Part shown: positions 7,747 to 18,361 of the stretch, piece by piece
Layout of the letters: each line of letters starts with the position of its first letter
How positions within the stretch are numbered: position 1 is the first letter of the stretch
Assembly (NCBI GenBank): GCA_009695065.1
Contig: SIBR01000035.1
Location: 1 to 40,212, forward strand
Origin: Opitutus sp.
Lineage (GTDB): Bacteria > Verrucomicrobiota > Verrucomicrobiae > Opitutales > Opitutaceae
Direction: 5' to 3'
Length of the DNA: 40,212 bases
Made by a program: the position numbers and the translations under genes
The notes under the pieces: model-generated
The model's input: only the letters and a program-made list of their open reading frames with translations
What the model was told of the DNA's origin: nothing
Databases searched by the model: none

Positions 7747-9090
7747 TCAGCGCCGTTTTTCCGTCAGCGGCAGCATCACGCCGCGGCGGAACAGCGTCAC
7801 TTGGCCCGTGCTCGATGAAACGACGATCGAGATGCAATTGGCCGCGACACTGATCGCACCGGCCGCCGCATGCCGGCTGCCCAGCCCGCTGGGCAGCTCA
7901 TGGGTGCTGTCGGTGGCCTGGATCAGGCTGCCGGCCGATTCCACCACCCCGTCGCCGCGGATGATGAACGCCCCGTCGATCGAGGAAAACTCCTTCACGG
8001 TTTCATCCATGAACGGGTTCAGGATGTTCCGGTCCTCCTCCTTGTAGCCGAAAAAGGGATTGAGCACGAGGGGCTTGGAAAGCGACTTCACCTTCTCGAC
8101 GTCGCCCACCACGAACAGGGAACCCACCGGACGGCCTTCGCGACCCTCCACGGCGAGTTCCGTCGCGACCGCGATCACCCGTTCCAGCACCTCGGGCTTC
8201 ACATCCTCCGGCAGTAAATCGGCCGTGGAACCCGTCAGCAGGGTCTGAAACTCGCGCTCGATATCCACCACCACCAGGGTGTCGAACTGGTTGCTGCCCG
8301 TGATGCCGCCCACGCAGCAAATGCGATCGGTGAATGTCACGATGCCGCGGGTGAGCGCGACGAGCATCGCGCTGCGCAATTGCGCCAGCCGCTGGTTCGA
8401 AAAGGAACGCACCTGGATCGTCTCGCTGAATTGCTGCGCGTCGTCGCGGGTTTCGAGCGCCGTCCGGGTAACCAGGATGGACTTCAACCGGGAACGCAAA
8501 ACGCCGGGCTGGATGCCGCCGACGAAGGTGTCGCCGAACACCACGATGGCGCTGCAATCCGCCCCTTTCGCGATCCGTTCCGCTTCGCGAAACATCAGGC
8601 GGTTGACGCGATTCTGCTGCGCATCGACGCCCCGAATGCCGCTGAACCCGCCGATCAAGCGTTCATACAGCGCGTCGAGGTCGGGCGCGTTGACGAGATT
8701 CTGGACGAGTTCCCGATCCTTGACCTGGCGGGCGATCGACGCGAGCACCTGCAGGTAGTCGCGGGCGTTCTCGCCGGCGATGAGCATCACGATGAGATGC
8801 ACCCGCTCGTCGGCCAGCGCCCCATCGTGCCGGATCCCAACCCGGCTGCGCCCGATGGCGAGGACGTAGCGCCGGCTCATTTTCACCCGCACGTGGGGCA
8901 GCGCGACGCCGAAACCCAGATAGGTCGTCATCGTGCTTTCGCGGGCGAGCAGGCCCTTCAGCAGCGACTCCGGCTTGAGATTGGGGAATTTCCCGACGCA
9001 GACGTCCAGCAGTTCCTGCAAGGCCGTCTCAAGGTCGAGACTGACCAAGTCCACGATCCGGCCCCGGGCGATGATCCGATCGAGCCGCAT
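7747..9090 (-). CDS. Three-domain protein: PTS EIIA-like, pyruvate-kinase-C-like, diadenylate cyclase (DAC)
   Basis: A 447-residue cytoplasmic protein with three parts. Residues 1 to about 150 resemble PTS EIIA of the fructose/nitrogen type, with the phosphorylatable histidine H66 in GFGVALPHVRV. Residues about 160-280 resemble the pyruvate kinase C-terminal fold: REAERIAKGADCSAIVVF near the start and GIVTFTDRICCVGGITGS near the end. Residues about 290-447 form a DAC (DisA_N) domain: EGREGRPVGSLFVVGD, the catalytic DGA at 372-374 and RHAAA at 406-410. DAC enzymes condense two ATP to c-di-AMP. The PK_C-DAC pairing is known from CdaZ/DacZ enzymes; the additional EIIA domain suggests control by phosphoryl transfer, which is inference. 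No membrane segment is present, unlike CdaA, and no DisA DNA-binding part. nuoA lies 38 bases upstream on the same strand. Confidence 0.88.
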   Translation of the reverse strand: MRLDRIIARGRIVDLVSLDLETALQELLDVCVGKFPNLKPESLLKGLLARESTMTTYLGFGVALPHVRVKMSRRYVLAIGRSRVGIRHDGALADERVHLIVMLIAGENARDYLQVLASIARQVKDRELVQNLVNAPDLDALYERLIGGFSGIRGVDAQQNRVNRLMFREAERIAKGADCSAIVVFGDTFVGGIQPGVLRSRLKSILVTRTALETRDDAQQFSETIQVRSFSNQRLAQLRSAMLVALTRGIVTFTDRICCVGGITGSNQFDTLVVVDIEREFQTLLTGSTADLLPEDVKPEVLERVIAVATELAVEGREGRPVGSLFVVGDVEKVKSLSKPLVLNPFFGYKEEDRNILNPFMDETVKEFSSIDGAFIIRGDGVVESAGSLIQATDSTHELPSGLGSRHAAAGAISVAANCISIVVSSSTGQVTLFRRGVMLPLTEKRR

Positions 9091-9128
9091 GAAAGGTTAG
9101 GACTGGAAAACGACTGCCGACCCGGTCG

Positions 9129-9503
9129 TCACTTCTCCCACTGCAAGGCGCCCTTCTTGATTTCGTAGATCAAGCCCAGCACGAGCACGCCGATAAAAAA
9201 CAGGATCGGACCGAGGATCGTAATGCCGTTGGCGAGAAACTCGCGGTAAATAAAGGTCCACGGCACGAGGATCACGATTTCCAGATCGAAGAGCATAAAC
9301 AACAGCGCGGTGAGATAGAATTTCACCGAAAAGCGCGTGTGGATGATGCCCTCGCCCGCGACCCCGCACTCGTAGGCCGAATCCTTGATCTTCGTGTGCC
9401 GGGCGCGCTGGCCGAAGAAATGGCTCGCGCCAATAATGACGGCCGTGATCGCCGCGGCGAGCAGGGCCTGGATGAGAAAAGGCAGATAGGCGGCAGCGGT
9501 CAT
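9129..9503 (-). CDS. nuoA: NADH-quinone oxidoreductase subunit A (complex I), isolated gene
   Basis: A 124-residue membrane protein with three predicted helices: residues about 8-28, 62-82 and 92-114. Family marks are YECGVAGEG (with the conserved loop cysteine), RFSVKFYLTALLFMLFDLE and a C-terminal IYEIKKGALQWEK. NuoA sits in the proton-pumping membrane arm of complex I beside NuoH, NuoJ and NuoK; the loop cysteine is part of the quinone-site region. No other nuo gene is next to it: upstream is a DUF362-like gene and downstream the DAC fusion, so the remaining subunits must be encoded elsewhere. The start has no Shine-Dalgarno motif. Confidence 0.93.
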   Translation of the reverse strand: MTAAAYLPFLIQALLAAAITAVIIGASHFFGQRARHTKIKDSAYECGVAGEGIIHTRFSVKFYLTALLFMLFDLEIVILVPWTFIYREFLANGITILGPILFFIGVLVLGLIYEIKKGALQWEK

Positions 9504-9599
9504 GTCAGCGTGTAACGAACAATTGGGTGGAGCGCGTTGCGGCCCGCAAGCGGGAATTTAACTCCACCCGGGGAAAGGCCCCCGGAGCGGTGAGACGGC

Positions 9600-10652
9600 T
9601 CAATCCACCCGCAGAATTTTCACGTTCTTCGTACGGGTCGATCCGACCCCAAGCGCCTCAGCGAATTCGAGCGTACGGATCTCCTCGTCGACCGGGTTGA
9701 AGCCCGACTGCTTGCGGTGCGCATTGATCCGGTCACGCACCAGGGCGTCGAGCATCACCGGATCGGTGCTGAGCCAGATCAGGGGCTCGGAAACCGTGTA
9801 CAGGGAGTTGAAAAACGGGCCGCCGATGAACTGGTAATGCTGGAGGCTGGTCATGCTGAACGCCCAGGTTTCCCGCAGTTCGGGAATGGCGCTCATCTCG
9901 GCGACGGCGGCAGGGGCATTGGCCGGCGAGCGAAAGAACCGGGCGGTGTTCGACGCGTTCCACAGCGTCGCGTTGACTAGGGCCCCGTTGATGCCGAGTG
10001 TCGGGTGATCGCTGTAAACCGGCAGGTTGATCCAAAAATCGGCGTCGAGAAAAAGCGGGGTGGCGAGGAAGCTCTTGCGATCCTCATCCTTCGTCGAAGT
10101 GTTGGGCACCCCCTTAGTCTGCTGCTCGGCGAAGATCGGATCGAAGCGCTGCGGAAGCGGCGAGTCGTAAAACCAGACCGAATCGTAGTAACGACCCGAC
10201 TCGAGCACGTACACGGGATTGCCGTTGAACGGAGTCAGGCCCGATACGAGCGACGGCAGATATCCGGTCATCCGCAGCCGGAGCGCGTTCAGCCCGACGA
10301 GAAAGATATTTTGATGTTCGAAGCCCCGCCGCTCCAGCGCCGCGATCACCGCCTTGACCATGGGAACCGGCGTGGCGAGGCCCGGACCGGAGTCGGTGTA
10401 AATCTTGAGCCCGACCCTTTTCTTCTTCCCGGGCACGAGCTTGCGCTCGGCGGCCGCCTCAAATTTTTCGATCAGCATCTCCACCTGCCGGGCATAGGTC
10501 GCCTCGCTGAAATTGACCAGCGGAGCCTCCCACACCGGATCCGCGGGGCCGGTCTTGGCGGCACCGGTCGCGTGACCGATCGCCGGGGCAGCGGCGCGAC
10601 CGGAGACGGAAGCGAACGCCAGGCAAAGAAGCAGGGGGGGAAACAAGCGCAT
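9600..10652 (-). CDS. Exported DUF362-like protein
   Basis: A 350-residue protein with a signal peptide (MRLFPPLLLCLAFASVSG, cleavage near GRAAA). The body has the DUF362 style: RVGLKIYTDSGPGLATP, VKAVIAALERRGF with IFLVG, then DADFWINLPVYSDHPTLGI and GALVNATLWNASNTARFF, equivalent to the family's 'plan-K-H-x-x-t-g-v-t-g-a-l-K-N' stretch. No ferredoxin-type cysteine clusters, which some DUF362 proteins carry, are present. Function is unknown for the family. The gene is divergent from dnaG, with about 170 bases between the starts. nuoA lies about 97 bases downstream on the same strand. Confidence 0.68.
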   Translation of the reverse strand: MRLFPPLLLCLAFASVSGRAAAPAIGHATGAAKTGPADPVWEAPLVNFSEATYARQVEMLIEKFEAAAERKLVPGKKKRVGLKIYTDSGPGLATPVPMVKAVIAALERRGFEHQNIFLVGLNALRLRMTGYLPSLVSGLTPFNGNPVYVLESGRYYDSVWFYDSPLPQRFDPIFAEQQTKGVPNTSTKDEDRKSFLATPLFLDADFWINLPVYSDHPTLGINGALVNATLWNASNTARFFRSPANAPAAVAEMSAIPELRETWAFSMTSLQHYQFIGGPFFNSLYTVSEPLIWLSTDPVMLDALVRDRINAHRKQSGFNPVDEEIRTLEFAEALGVGSTRTKNVKILRVD

Positions 10653-10824
10653 GAGTGGAGAGGTTTGTCGCTTGGCGCCGCACGAAGTTTCCCGAGAAGC
10701 ACCGAAACTTCAGCCGCCTGAACCGCGACAGGCGGGCGAACTTGACAGCCTGATCTGCCGGTTGAAAGTGCATTCTTTCACCGGCCGACCGCCACCGACC
10801 CGCGGCCGGCCGTTTCGTTCCTCC

Positions 10825-12687
10825 ATGCCCGTCATCAAGCCCACCTGCATTCGCGACCTGAAGCTGCGCGTGAACCTCGCGGAAGTTGTCTCGAGAATGG
10901 TGACGCTGCGCAAAGCCGGCGGCACGCGGCTCAAAGGCCTGTGTCCGTTTCACAACGAAAAGACCCCGTCCTTCCACGTCGATACCGACAAGGGCTTCTA
11001 CAAGTGCTTTGGCTGCGGCAAAGCGGGCGACGCCATCACTTTTGTCCGCGAAACGGAGCAGCTCAACTTCTCGGAGGCGGTCGAGGCGTTGGGCAGGCGC
11101 TTTGGCATCGTCATCGAATACGAGGACGGGTCCGGCGGCCCCAGCACGGCGGAGCGTTCCCTGCGGCAGGAAATTTTCGACCTGCACGACGCCGCCGCCG
11201 AACACTACCACCAGGCCTTCAAGGCGCGGGATGCGACCGGGGAGTTCATGCGCGCCCTCTGGACGGAAAAGCGGCGTTTTTCGCTCGAGCTCGCGGACGA
11301 ATTCAAAATCGGGGCGGCCGACGAACACGGCAGCGGACTGGGCGGGGTCTTGCTACGGCGGAAATTTTCCGAGGAAGCGCTGCGCCGGTGCGGATTATTT
11401 TTCATCTACGACGATGCGCAGATCACCCTCGGGGCGCTCCGGCCGCGGTTTCGGGGCCGCCTGATGATTCCGATTCGCGATCATCAGGGCCGCGTCGTCG
11501 CGTTCACCGCCCGCCAGACCGACCGGACTCCGGCGGACGATCCGGCGCGCGAGGCAAAATACGTCAACTCGCCGGAGACGCCGATTTTCACGAAGGGCAA
11601 CCTCCTGTTCAACCTAGACCGTGCGCGCACCGCCGTCGGCGAGGGCAAGCCCTTCGTGCTGGTCGAGGGGCAGCTCGACGCCCTGCGCTGCTGGAGCGTC
11701 GGCCTGAAGACGGCCATCGCCCCCCAGGGCACGTCGATCACCGAGGGCCAGCTCGTGCTGCTGCGGCGCTACCACGCCCAGGTCGAATGCTTCTTCGACA
11801 GCGACACTGCGGGGCAGAAAGCCGCGTTGCGCTTTCTGCCAATGGCGGTGAAAGCGGGCCTCGAGGTGCGCTTCCTCACGCTGGCCGGCGCCGAAAAACT
11901 CGATCCCGACCTGCTTTTTCTTGAGCGCGGACTGGCCGCCTACGAAGAAGTCCGCCGCCAGGCGCAAAGCGCCATGGCGTTCGGCTGCCAGGCCGCCCTG
12001 CCCGAGCCCGGCACAGCGTCGCCCGAACTCAAATCCCGGGCGGCCCAGATTCTTTACGAGATCATCGCCGCGGCCGAGAGCGAAGTTGCCCGCGCGGAGT
12101 TCTTGAACGAGGCGGCCGGTCATCTTCGGTTGCCGCAATCGGCCGCTCAAAAGGATTTTCAGACCTTTCTCCAGCGGCAGAACCGGCCGGCTGCCGCCCG
12201 GCCGGTCGCGGAAACACCGCCCGCCCCCGCTCCGACCGCCAACGCCCAAACCCCGGAGCGCCACCTCCTCATGCTCTGCCTCCATTTCGAGGCGCTCGGC
12301 CGGCCGCTCAGTTCGGTGCTCCCGCACGACTGGATCGACGTCGGCCACACCGCCGGAGTCCTGCTGAACCGGTTCCTGGGGGAATTCGAGCAGGACGCCT
12401 GGCCGGGCCGTGACCACCTCGAAGAGCTGCTGGAAACGGAGGACGAGCGCGCCCTGGTGGCCAATCTGTTGTTCGAGAACCCCGCCATCGACGACCCGGT
12501 CAAGGTCGTGCAGGAGGGTCTCCGCCAGCTCCGCACCCGCTCCCTCGAGCCCCGCCTCCGGCAAATAGAACTTGCATTGGCCAACCCCCGTGCGGACAGT
12601 GAGTGTGACCCAATTTCACTCTTGAAAGAACGTTCTGAATTGCAACGCCAGCTCCGCTCGCCGCTCGTTTTCAGCGCGGCGGTTTGA
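10825..12687 (+). CDS. dnaG: DNA primase
   Basis: Synthesises RNA primers for replication. The 620-residue protein has the CHC2 zinc finger at the N-terminus (C40, H43, C61, C64), the catalytic core with RGRLMIPIRDHQGRVVAF, and a TOPRIM fold with EGxxD at 281-285 and DSD at 325-327, followed by a C-terminal helical region that in the family binds the DnaB helicase. The ATG at 10825 (MPVIKPTCIRDLKL) is chosen because the in-frame extension to 10651 encodes unrelated low-complexity residues and overlaps the divergent gene. rpoD follows after 45 bases on the same strand, reproducing the classical macromolecular-synthesis order dnaG-rpoD. Confidence 0.96.
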   Translation: MPVIKPTCIRDLKLRVNLAEVVSRMVTLRKAGGTRLKGLCPFHNEKTPSFHVDTDKGFYKCFGCGKAGDAITFVRETEQLNFSEAVEALGRRFGIVIEYEDGSGGPSTAERSLRQEIFDLHDAAAEHYHQAFKARDATGEFMRALWTEKRRFSLELADEFKIGAADEHGSGLGGVLLRRKFSEEALRRCGLFFIYDDAQITLGALRPRFRGRLMIPIRDHQGRVVAFTARQTDRTPADDPAREAKYVNSPETPIFTKGNLLFNLDRARTAVGEGKPFVLVEGQLDALRCWSVGLKTAIAPQGTSITEGQLVLLRRYHAQVECFFDSDTAGQKAALRFLPMAVKAGLEVRFLTLAGAEKLDPDLLFLERGLAAYEEVRRQAQSAMAFGCQAALPEPGTASPELKSRAAQILYEIIAAAESEVARAEFLNEAAGHLRLPQSAAQKDFQTFLQRQNRPAAARPVAETPPAPAPTANAQTPERHLLMLCLHFEALGRPLSSVLPHDWIDVGHTAGVLLNRFLGEFEQDAWPGRDHLEELLETEDERALVANLLFENPAIDDPVKVVQEGLRQLRTRSLEPRLRQIELALANPRADSECDPISLLKERSELQRQLRSPLVFSAAV

Positions 12688-12732
12688 CGCGTTCTTGAGT
12701 CGTTATTCGCCCGGTCGTTTCTCTTCTTTTCC

Positions 12733-14592
<1,860 letters not shown>

Positions 14593-14622
14593 GCGGGCGG
14601 CGAGGCCCCGCCGCCCGCCTTT
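14593..14622 (+). terminator. Terminator-like hairpin immediately after rpoD
   Basis: A ten-base-pair GC stem (GCGGGCGGCG with CGCCGCCCGC, loop AGGCCC) begins one base after the rpoD stop and is followed by only CTTTG. The short T-run suggests weak or partial termination before the lipoprotein gene. Confidence 0.6.
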
Positions 14623-14683
14623 GAATTCAACCGCGGATCCGAACCGGTCAGATCCGGCGCGTAAGGACCCCGCCCCGTCGAAC

Positions 14684-15070
14684 GTGAACCTCGCCGTCAG
14701 TCTGCCAACGCTGCTGGCGGCGGTTTTGCTTTGGGGTGGCTGCACGGCAATCCGCCGGGACGATTCCGCCATCTCCACCCCCGCCTCGTCTCAGGCGGTA
14801 CCGGTCGAACCGCTGACCCCCAGCCCGCGGCTCATCGTTGGGCGAGTCCTCGCCACCAACCCGGCGGAGGCCTTCGCCTGGGTGGATCTCGCCTTCGACG
14901 CGCCGGCCGGAGCGATCCGCGAAGGCACTGAACTGGTCACGCGCACCCTCGACCTTCAGCCCACCGGCACATTGCACGCCTCCCGCTACGTGCGCGGCCG
15001 CACCCTCGGAACTCAAATCGTTAGCGGTCAACCGGCGCCGGGCGACGAGGTTGTGTGGCTCGCGCCCTGA
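14684..15070 (+). CDS. Small probable lipoprotein of unknown function
   Basis: A 128-residue protein from the GTG at 14684. A longer frame reaches back to 14567 inside rpoD but would bury the signal peptide. The N-terminus is a type II-like signal (LAVSLPTLLAAVLLWGGC) with the candidate lipid-anchored cysteine; the -3 position is Trp, so the lipobox is imperfect. The mature part has a compact beta-looking domain with IVGRVLATNPAEAFAWVDL and ends PAPGDEVVWLAP. I do not recognise a named family. It lies between rpoD and tatA on the same strand, about 50 bases before tatA. Confidence 0.6.
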   Translation: MNLAVSLPTLLAAVLLWGGCTAIRRDDSAISTPASSQAVPVEPLTPSPRLIVGRVLATNPAEAFAWVDLAFDAPAGAIREGTELVTRTLDLQPTGTLHASRYVRGRTLGTQIVSGQPAPGDEVVWLAP

Positions 15071-15123
15071 CGCGACCGCTTTCCCTCTTTACAGGACTGG
15101 CAGCCGGCCTACGTTAACCGACC

Positions 15124-15378
15124 ATGAGCCTTTCTTTAGCTGTCCTCGCCGCGCTGGGCCTCGGGATGCCCGAGTTGCTGATGATCCTCGCGATCCTGCT
15201 GCTGCTTTTCGGCGGCTCCAAGCTTCCCTCGCTCGCCAAAGGCCTCGGTCAATCCGTGAAGGAATTCAAGAAGGCGACCAAGGACGACGACGAGCAGCCC
15301 GCCAAGCCCGCCGCGGTCGAGGAAGCCAAGAAGCCGGAAGCGGCGAAGACGACCGTTACGACGCCCGGCGCGAACTGA
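15124..15378 (+). CDS. tatA: Twin-arginine translocase component TatA/TatE
   Basis: An 84-residue protein with one N-terminal membrane helix (about residues 8-28), the diagnostic [17 protein letters not shown] hinge, an amphipathic helix [11 protein letters not shown] and a charged C-terminal tail rich in Ala, Lys and Glu. TatA oligomerises to form the pore for folded proteins. No tatB or tatC is in the window. A strong terminator follows at 15405. Confidence 0.93.
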   Translation: MSLSLAVLAALGLGMPELLMILAILLLLFGGSKLPSLAKGLGQSVKEFKKATKDDDEQPAKPAAVEEAKKPEAAKTTVTTPGAN

Positions 15379-15404
15379 GTTCGCCCGGCAATTCCCCGCC
15401 ATCG

Positions 15405-15438
15405 AGCGCGCCCGCTGCGGCGCGCTTTTTATTTTTTT
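15405..15438 (+). terminator. Intrinsic terminator after tatA
   Basis: An eight-base-pair stem AGCGCGCC / GGCGCGCT with loop CGCTGC is followed by TTTTATTTTTTT. It is a textbook rho-independent terminator closing the dnaG-rpoD-tatA strand run. Confidence 0.92.
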
Positions 15439-15487
15439 CCGCGGCGGATCGCCGTCACCGGAGGACGTTTATTCGCAGCATGCGCCT

Positions 15488-17806
15488 TCAGTCCGCCGGT
15501 GGATCCAAGTCCACTTCTTCCGGCTTTTCCCGCAGCCATTCCTTAAATTTTTCGATGTGGACCGGCGCGCCAAGGACCAGGATCTCGTCGCCCGTCCGCA
15601 GCAGCTCATGCGCGCTGGGGTTGAGCACCCTTATCCCGCCCCGATGCACCCCGGCGATCTGGACATTATGATGCCGGGCCGGCGACAGCTCGCCCAAGGT
15701 TTTTCCGGCCGCCCGGCTCCAGCCCGGCACGAACACGGCCTCCATCCGCACCTCTTCGAAAACGGACTCGGCCACCGGCCCGCCGGACACTCCGCTAAGA
15801 ATCTTCTTTCCGGCGCGAACCTGCTCGGTCGTGCCCATCAACAAGACCTTGTCCCGCGGGAAGAGCACAGCGTCGGGCGGCGGCAGCGGGATCATGAAAC
15901 CCTGTCGCTCGATCCCGACGACCGAACAGCCGACGCGCGCCCGCAGGTCGAGCTCCGCGATCTGTTTACCTTGGCAATCCGCCAGGTCGGGCAGTGTGCA
16001 ATCGATCATGTGCAGGTTCCATTCGCCGTGCTGCTGCAACCAGGGGGCGGTCGTCGCGGTCATCCGGTTGTCCGCCGTCTCCATCACGCTCAACAACTCG
16101 ACCTCCATCTCGCTGTGCCAGTAGATCAACTTGCGTCGCAGCACGAGCAGTGCGGCCACCGCGCCCACCCCCGTGAAAATCAGCAGCCACCGCGCTGTGC
16201 CTTCCGCGGGCAGGATCGACGCCAGCCAGACAAACAACGCCCCGCCGAAGCCGATCTTCAGTCCCGCTTCGATCAACGGCCGCAGCCGCTTCGCATGCAC
16301 GTGGCCCCGGGTTGAAATTTCCGCGTAGAGCATGGCCATGGCGGAGAGGTTGCGCCAGATCGCGACCAGCGGCGCGAGCGTCGCCAGCACGAGCGCCGTC
16401 CAGAAAACCAGTTCCAGCCCGTGGGGAAAAATCCAGTCGCGCCCGAGCCACGCCTCCGTCAGCGCAAAAAGCTGCCCGGAAAACACCACGAGGCCGGTCA
16501 CGAACAGCATGCCGACACTCACCTGGGCCACGCGCCGGCGGCTCAACTGCCAGAGCAAATTGCGCCGACCGCGCTGGGCCAGCCGTTCCTGCCAGCCATG
16601 ATAGGCCTGCAGCCAGTCGTTCAACCAGCGCGGTTGCCGGGCGAGGATCGCGTCGGCGATTTTCTCCGAGCGGCGGGTCAGCACCGGCGCCACGAGCGTA
16701 GTCGCGAGCGAAACCCCGACGGCCAGAGGATAAAATCTCGGCGGCACCACCGCCGCCCCCACGCCGAGCTGCGCGATGATGAACGAAAATTCCCCGATCG
16801 GCGTCGCCGTCAGGCCCGTCCGCAGGGCGTCCTTGAGCGGCGTGCCGATGATCATCAGTCCCGTGCCCACCGCCAGCGGCCGTGCCAGCAGGGTGAAAGC
16901 CGCGACTCCCAGGATCAGGCCGATCTCCCGCCCGAGGTCGCGCGCATCGATCTGCATTCCGATCGCGACGAAAAAAACCGCGCTGAATACGTCCCGCATC
17001 CCCGCGAAGGTCCGTTCGACCTGATGGCGGTGCGGAGTTTCCGCCACGATCGTGCCGAGGAGAAACGCGCCGAGCGCGAGCGAATAGCCGGCGCTTTGGG
17101 CCACGACGGCCAGGCCGAATAGCAGGCCGGCGATCCCCAGCGTCTGCAATTCCTCGTCCGCCGAAATGCTCATGCGTTTCAGCAGCCATGGCACGAGCAG
17201 GAGCCCGGCGATCCCGGCCAGCACGACGAAGGCCCCGAGCAGAAGCAGGGTCTCGCCGACCCGCGTTCCCCCGCCCTTGCCGAACTGTACCATCGAATTC
17301 AAAATGGTCAGCATCACGACCGCGACCACGTCCTCGAGCACCGCCACCCCCATCGCCAGCTGGCCGGCGCGTTCGTGATTCGAACCGGTCTCTTGCAGGA
17401 TCTTGCTGATGATCGCCGACGAAGAAACCATGAGCATGCCCGCGAGAAAAAGCCCCTCGGAGCTGGACCAGCCGAGCGTCACGGCCAGCAACCGCGACAG
17501 ATAATACATGACGATGGCCCCGCAGAACGTCGCCAGCATGAGCGACAAGCCCAGCCGGCGCATCTTGCGTAAGCTCAGTCCGAGCCCGATGGAGAACATG
17601 AGGAACACCAGCCCGACTTGGGACAGCGTTTCGATCCGCTCGGCCTCCGTCACGAGTGCGAACGGCGGGGTGAACGGCCCGACCACCATGCCAGCCACGA
17701 GAAAGCCCACCACCACCGACAGGCCGATGCGCTGACAGCACCAGCCCACGATCCCCGCCACCGCCAGCACCACCGCCAGATCCTGGATGAAATTTATTCC
17801 GTGCAT
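15488..17806 (-). CDS. Kef-type (CPA2) monovalent cation/proton antiporter with two RCK_C-like domains
   Basis: The 772-residue product from the ATG at 17806 begins MHGINFIQDLAVVLAVAGIV, a typical CPA2 first helix; in-frame codons further upstream are Arg-rich and rejected. About the first 380 residues form the Na/H exchanger domain with many helices, including VVGFLVAGMVVGPF and LSQVGLVFLMFSIGLGLSL. A linker and further hydrophobic helices follow up to about residue 560. The C-terminus holds two RCK_C/TrkA_C-like units, about residues 598-698 (QIAELDLRARVGCSVVGIERQG) and 699-772 (GKTLGELSPARHHNVQIAG). No Rossmann RCK_N domain with GxGxxG is visible. RCK_C domains bind c-di-AMP in several known transporters; binding here is a hypothesis. 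Confidence 0.88.
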   Translation of the reverse strand: MHGINFIQDLAVVLAVAGIVGWCCQRIGLSVVVGFLVAGMVVGPFTPPFALVTEAERIETLSQVGLVFLMFSIGLGLSLRKMRRLGLSLMLATFCGAIVMYYLSRLLAVTLGWSSSEGLFLAGMLMVSSSAIISKILQETGSNHERAGQLAMGVAVLEDVVAVVMLTILNSMVQFGKGGGTRVGETLLLLGAFVVLAGIAGLLLVPWLLKRMSISADEELQTLGIAGLLFGLAVVAQSAGYSLALGAFLLGTIVAETPHRHQVERTFAGMRDVFSAVFFVAIGMQIDARDLGREIGLILGVAAFTLLARPLAVGTGLMIIGTPLKDALRTGLTATPIGEFSFIIAQLGVGAAVVPPRFYPLAVGVSLATTLVAPVLTRRSEKIADAILARQPRWLNDWLQAYHGWQERLAQRGRRNLLWQLSRRRVAQVSVGMLFVTGLVVFSGQLFALTEAWLGRDWIFPHGLELVFWTALVLATLAPLVAIWRNLSAMAMLYAEISTRGHVHAKRLRPLIEAGLKIGFGGALFVWLASILPAEGTARWLLIFTGVGAVAALLVLRRKLIYWHSEMEVELLSVMETADNRMTATTAPWLQQHGEWNLHMIDCTLPDLADCQGKQIAELDLRARVGCSVVGIERQGFMIPLPPPDAVLFPRDKVLLMGTTEQVRAGKKILSGVSGGPVAESVFEEVRMEAVFVPGWSRAAGKTLGELSPARHHNVQIAGVHRGGIRVLNPSAHELLRTGDEILVLGAPVHIEKFKEWLREKPEEVDLDPPAD

Positions 17807-17921
17807 GGGCAAGCCGCGCCCACGAAAACGCGGTGAACCGCGCGGCGCGTCAAGCGCGCATCCCGCCGCGGCCCGGCGCGTGCGCATCGAACCCGCCCTC
17901 TTCCGCCGGTTCCGCGGCGGG

Positions 17922-18359
17922 CTACACCAGACCCAGCGGCAGCGACCGCACCCGCTTGCCGGTCGCCGCGAGCACCGCATTCGACAACGCCGGCGCCGCG
18001 ATGCCCCATTTTTCTACCGCCGCCTGCACCAACGAAGCCCGCGCGGTCGCGCCGGCCTGCCGCATCTGTTCGCAGGACTCCCAGGTGCTCGTGCTGCCGC
18101 CGGTCATCTGGATGCCGAAAGCCGTATGCGCAAACCGCTGCGCGGCGGGGGCCGCCTCGACCGTGATCTTCGTCCAGTCCGCATCGAGTTCCTCCGCCAC
18201 ACACATCGCGATGGAGGTGCAAATTCCCTGCCCCATCTCCGAATGCTTCGCCAGGATCGTGATCGCCCCATCCGGGGCGATCCGCAAAAACGCGTTGAGG
18301 GCCAAGGCCGCCCCGCCGGATTCGGCCGCCGCCAGTCTCGGAGCCAGGCGAAATCCCAT
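17922..18359 (-). pseudogene. Truncated IorB-like molybdopterin-binding subunit (isoquinoline 1-oxidoreductase beta/aldehyde dehydrogenase type)
   Basis: The frame gives only about 145 residues, while intact members are about 700-750. The visible part matches the family's early region: LNAFLRIAPDGAITILAKHSEMGQGICTS, AEELDADW, HTAFGIQMTGGSTSTWESCEQMRQAGA. After VEKWGIAAPALSNAV the frame degenerates and stops, and only about 115 bases remain before the antiporter start, so the cofactor-binding body is missing. The usual Tat signal peptide at the N-terminus is also not visible. The ATG at 18359 lies three bases after the iorA stop; an alternative TTG at 18365 overlaps it. This is a remnant that cannot be a working oxidoreductase unless the 145-residue fragment has a new role. 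Confidence 0.72.
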
Positions 18360-18361
18360 GA

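Noticed and set aside
15966..17741. A 591-codon frame on the minus strand inside the antiporter
   Set aside because: Same-strand shadow in another frame; the antiporter frame carries membrane helices and RCK_C-like domains, the shadow is Arg/Gly-rich.
17807..17980. N-terminal extension of the antiporter
   Set aside because: It is Arg/Cys-rich and would precede the first membrane helix, which already begins at the ATG at 17806.
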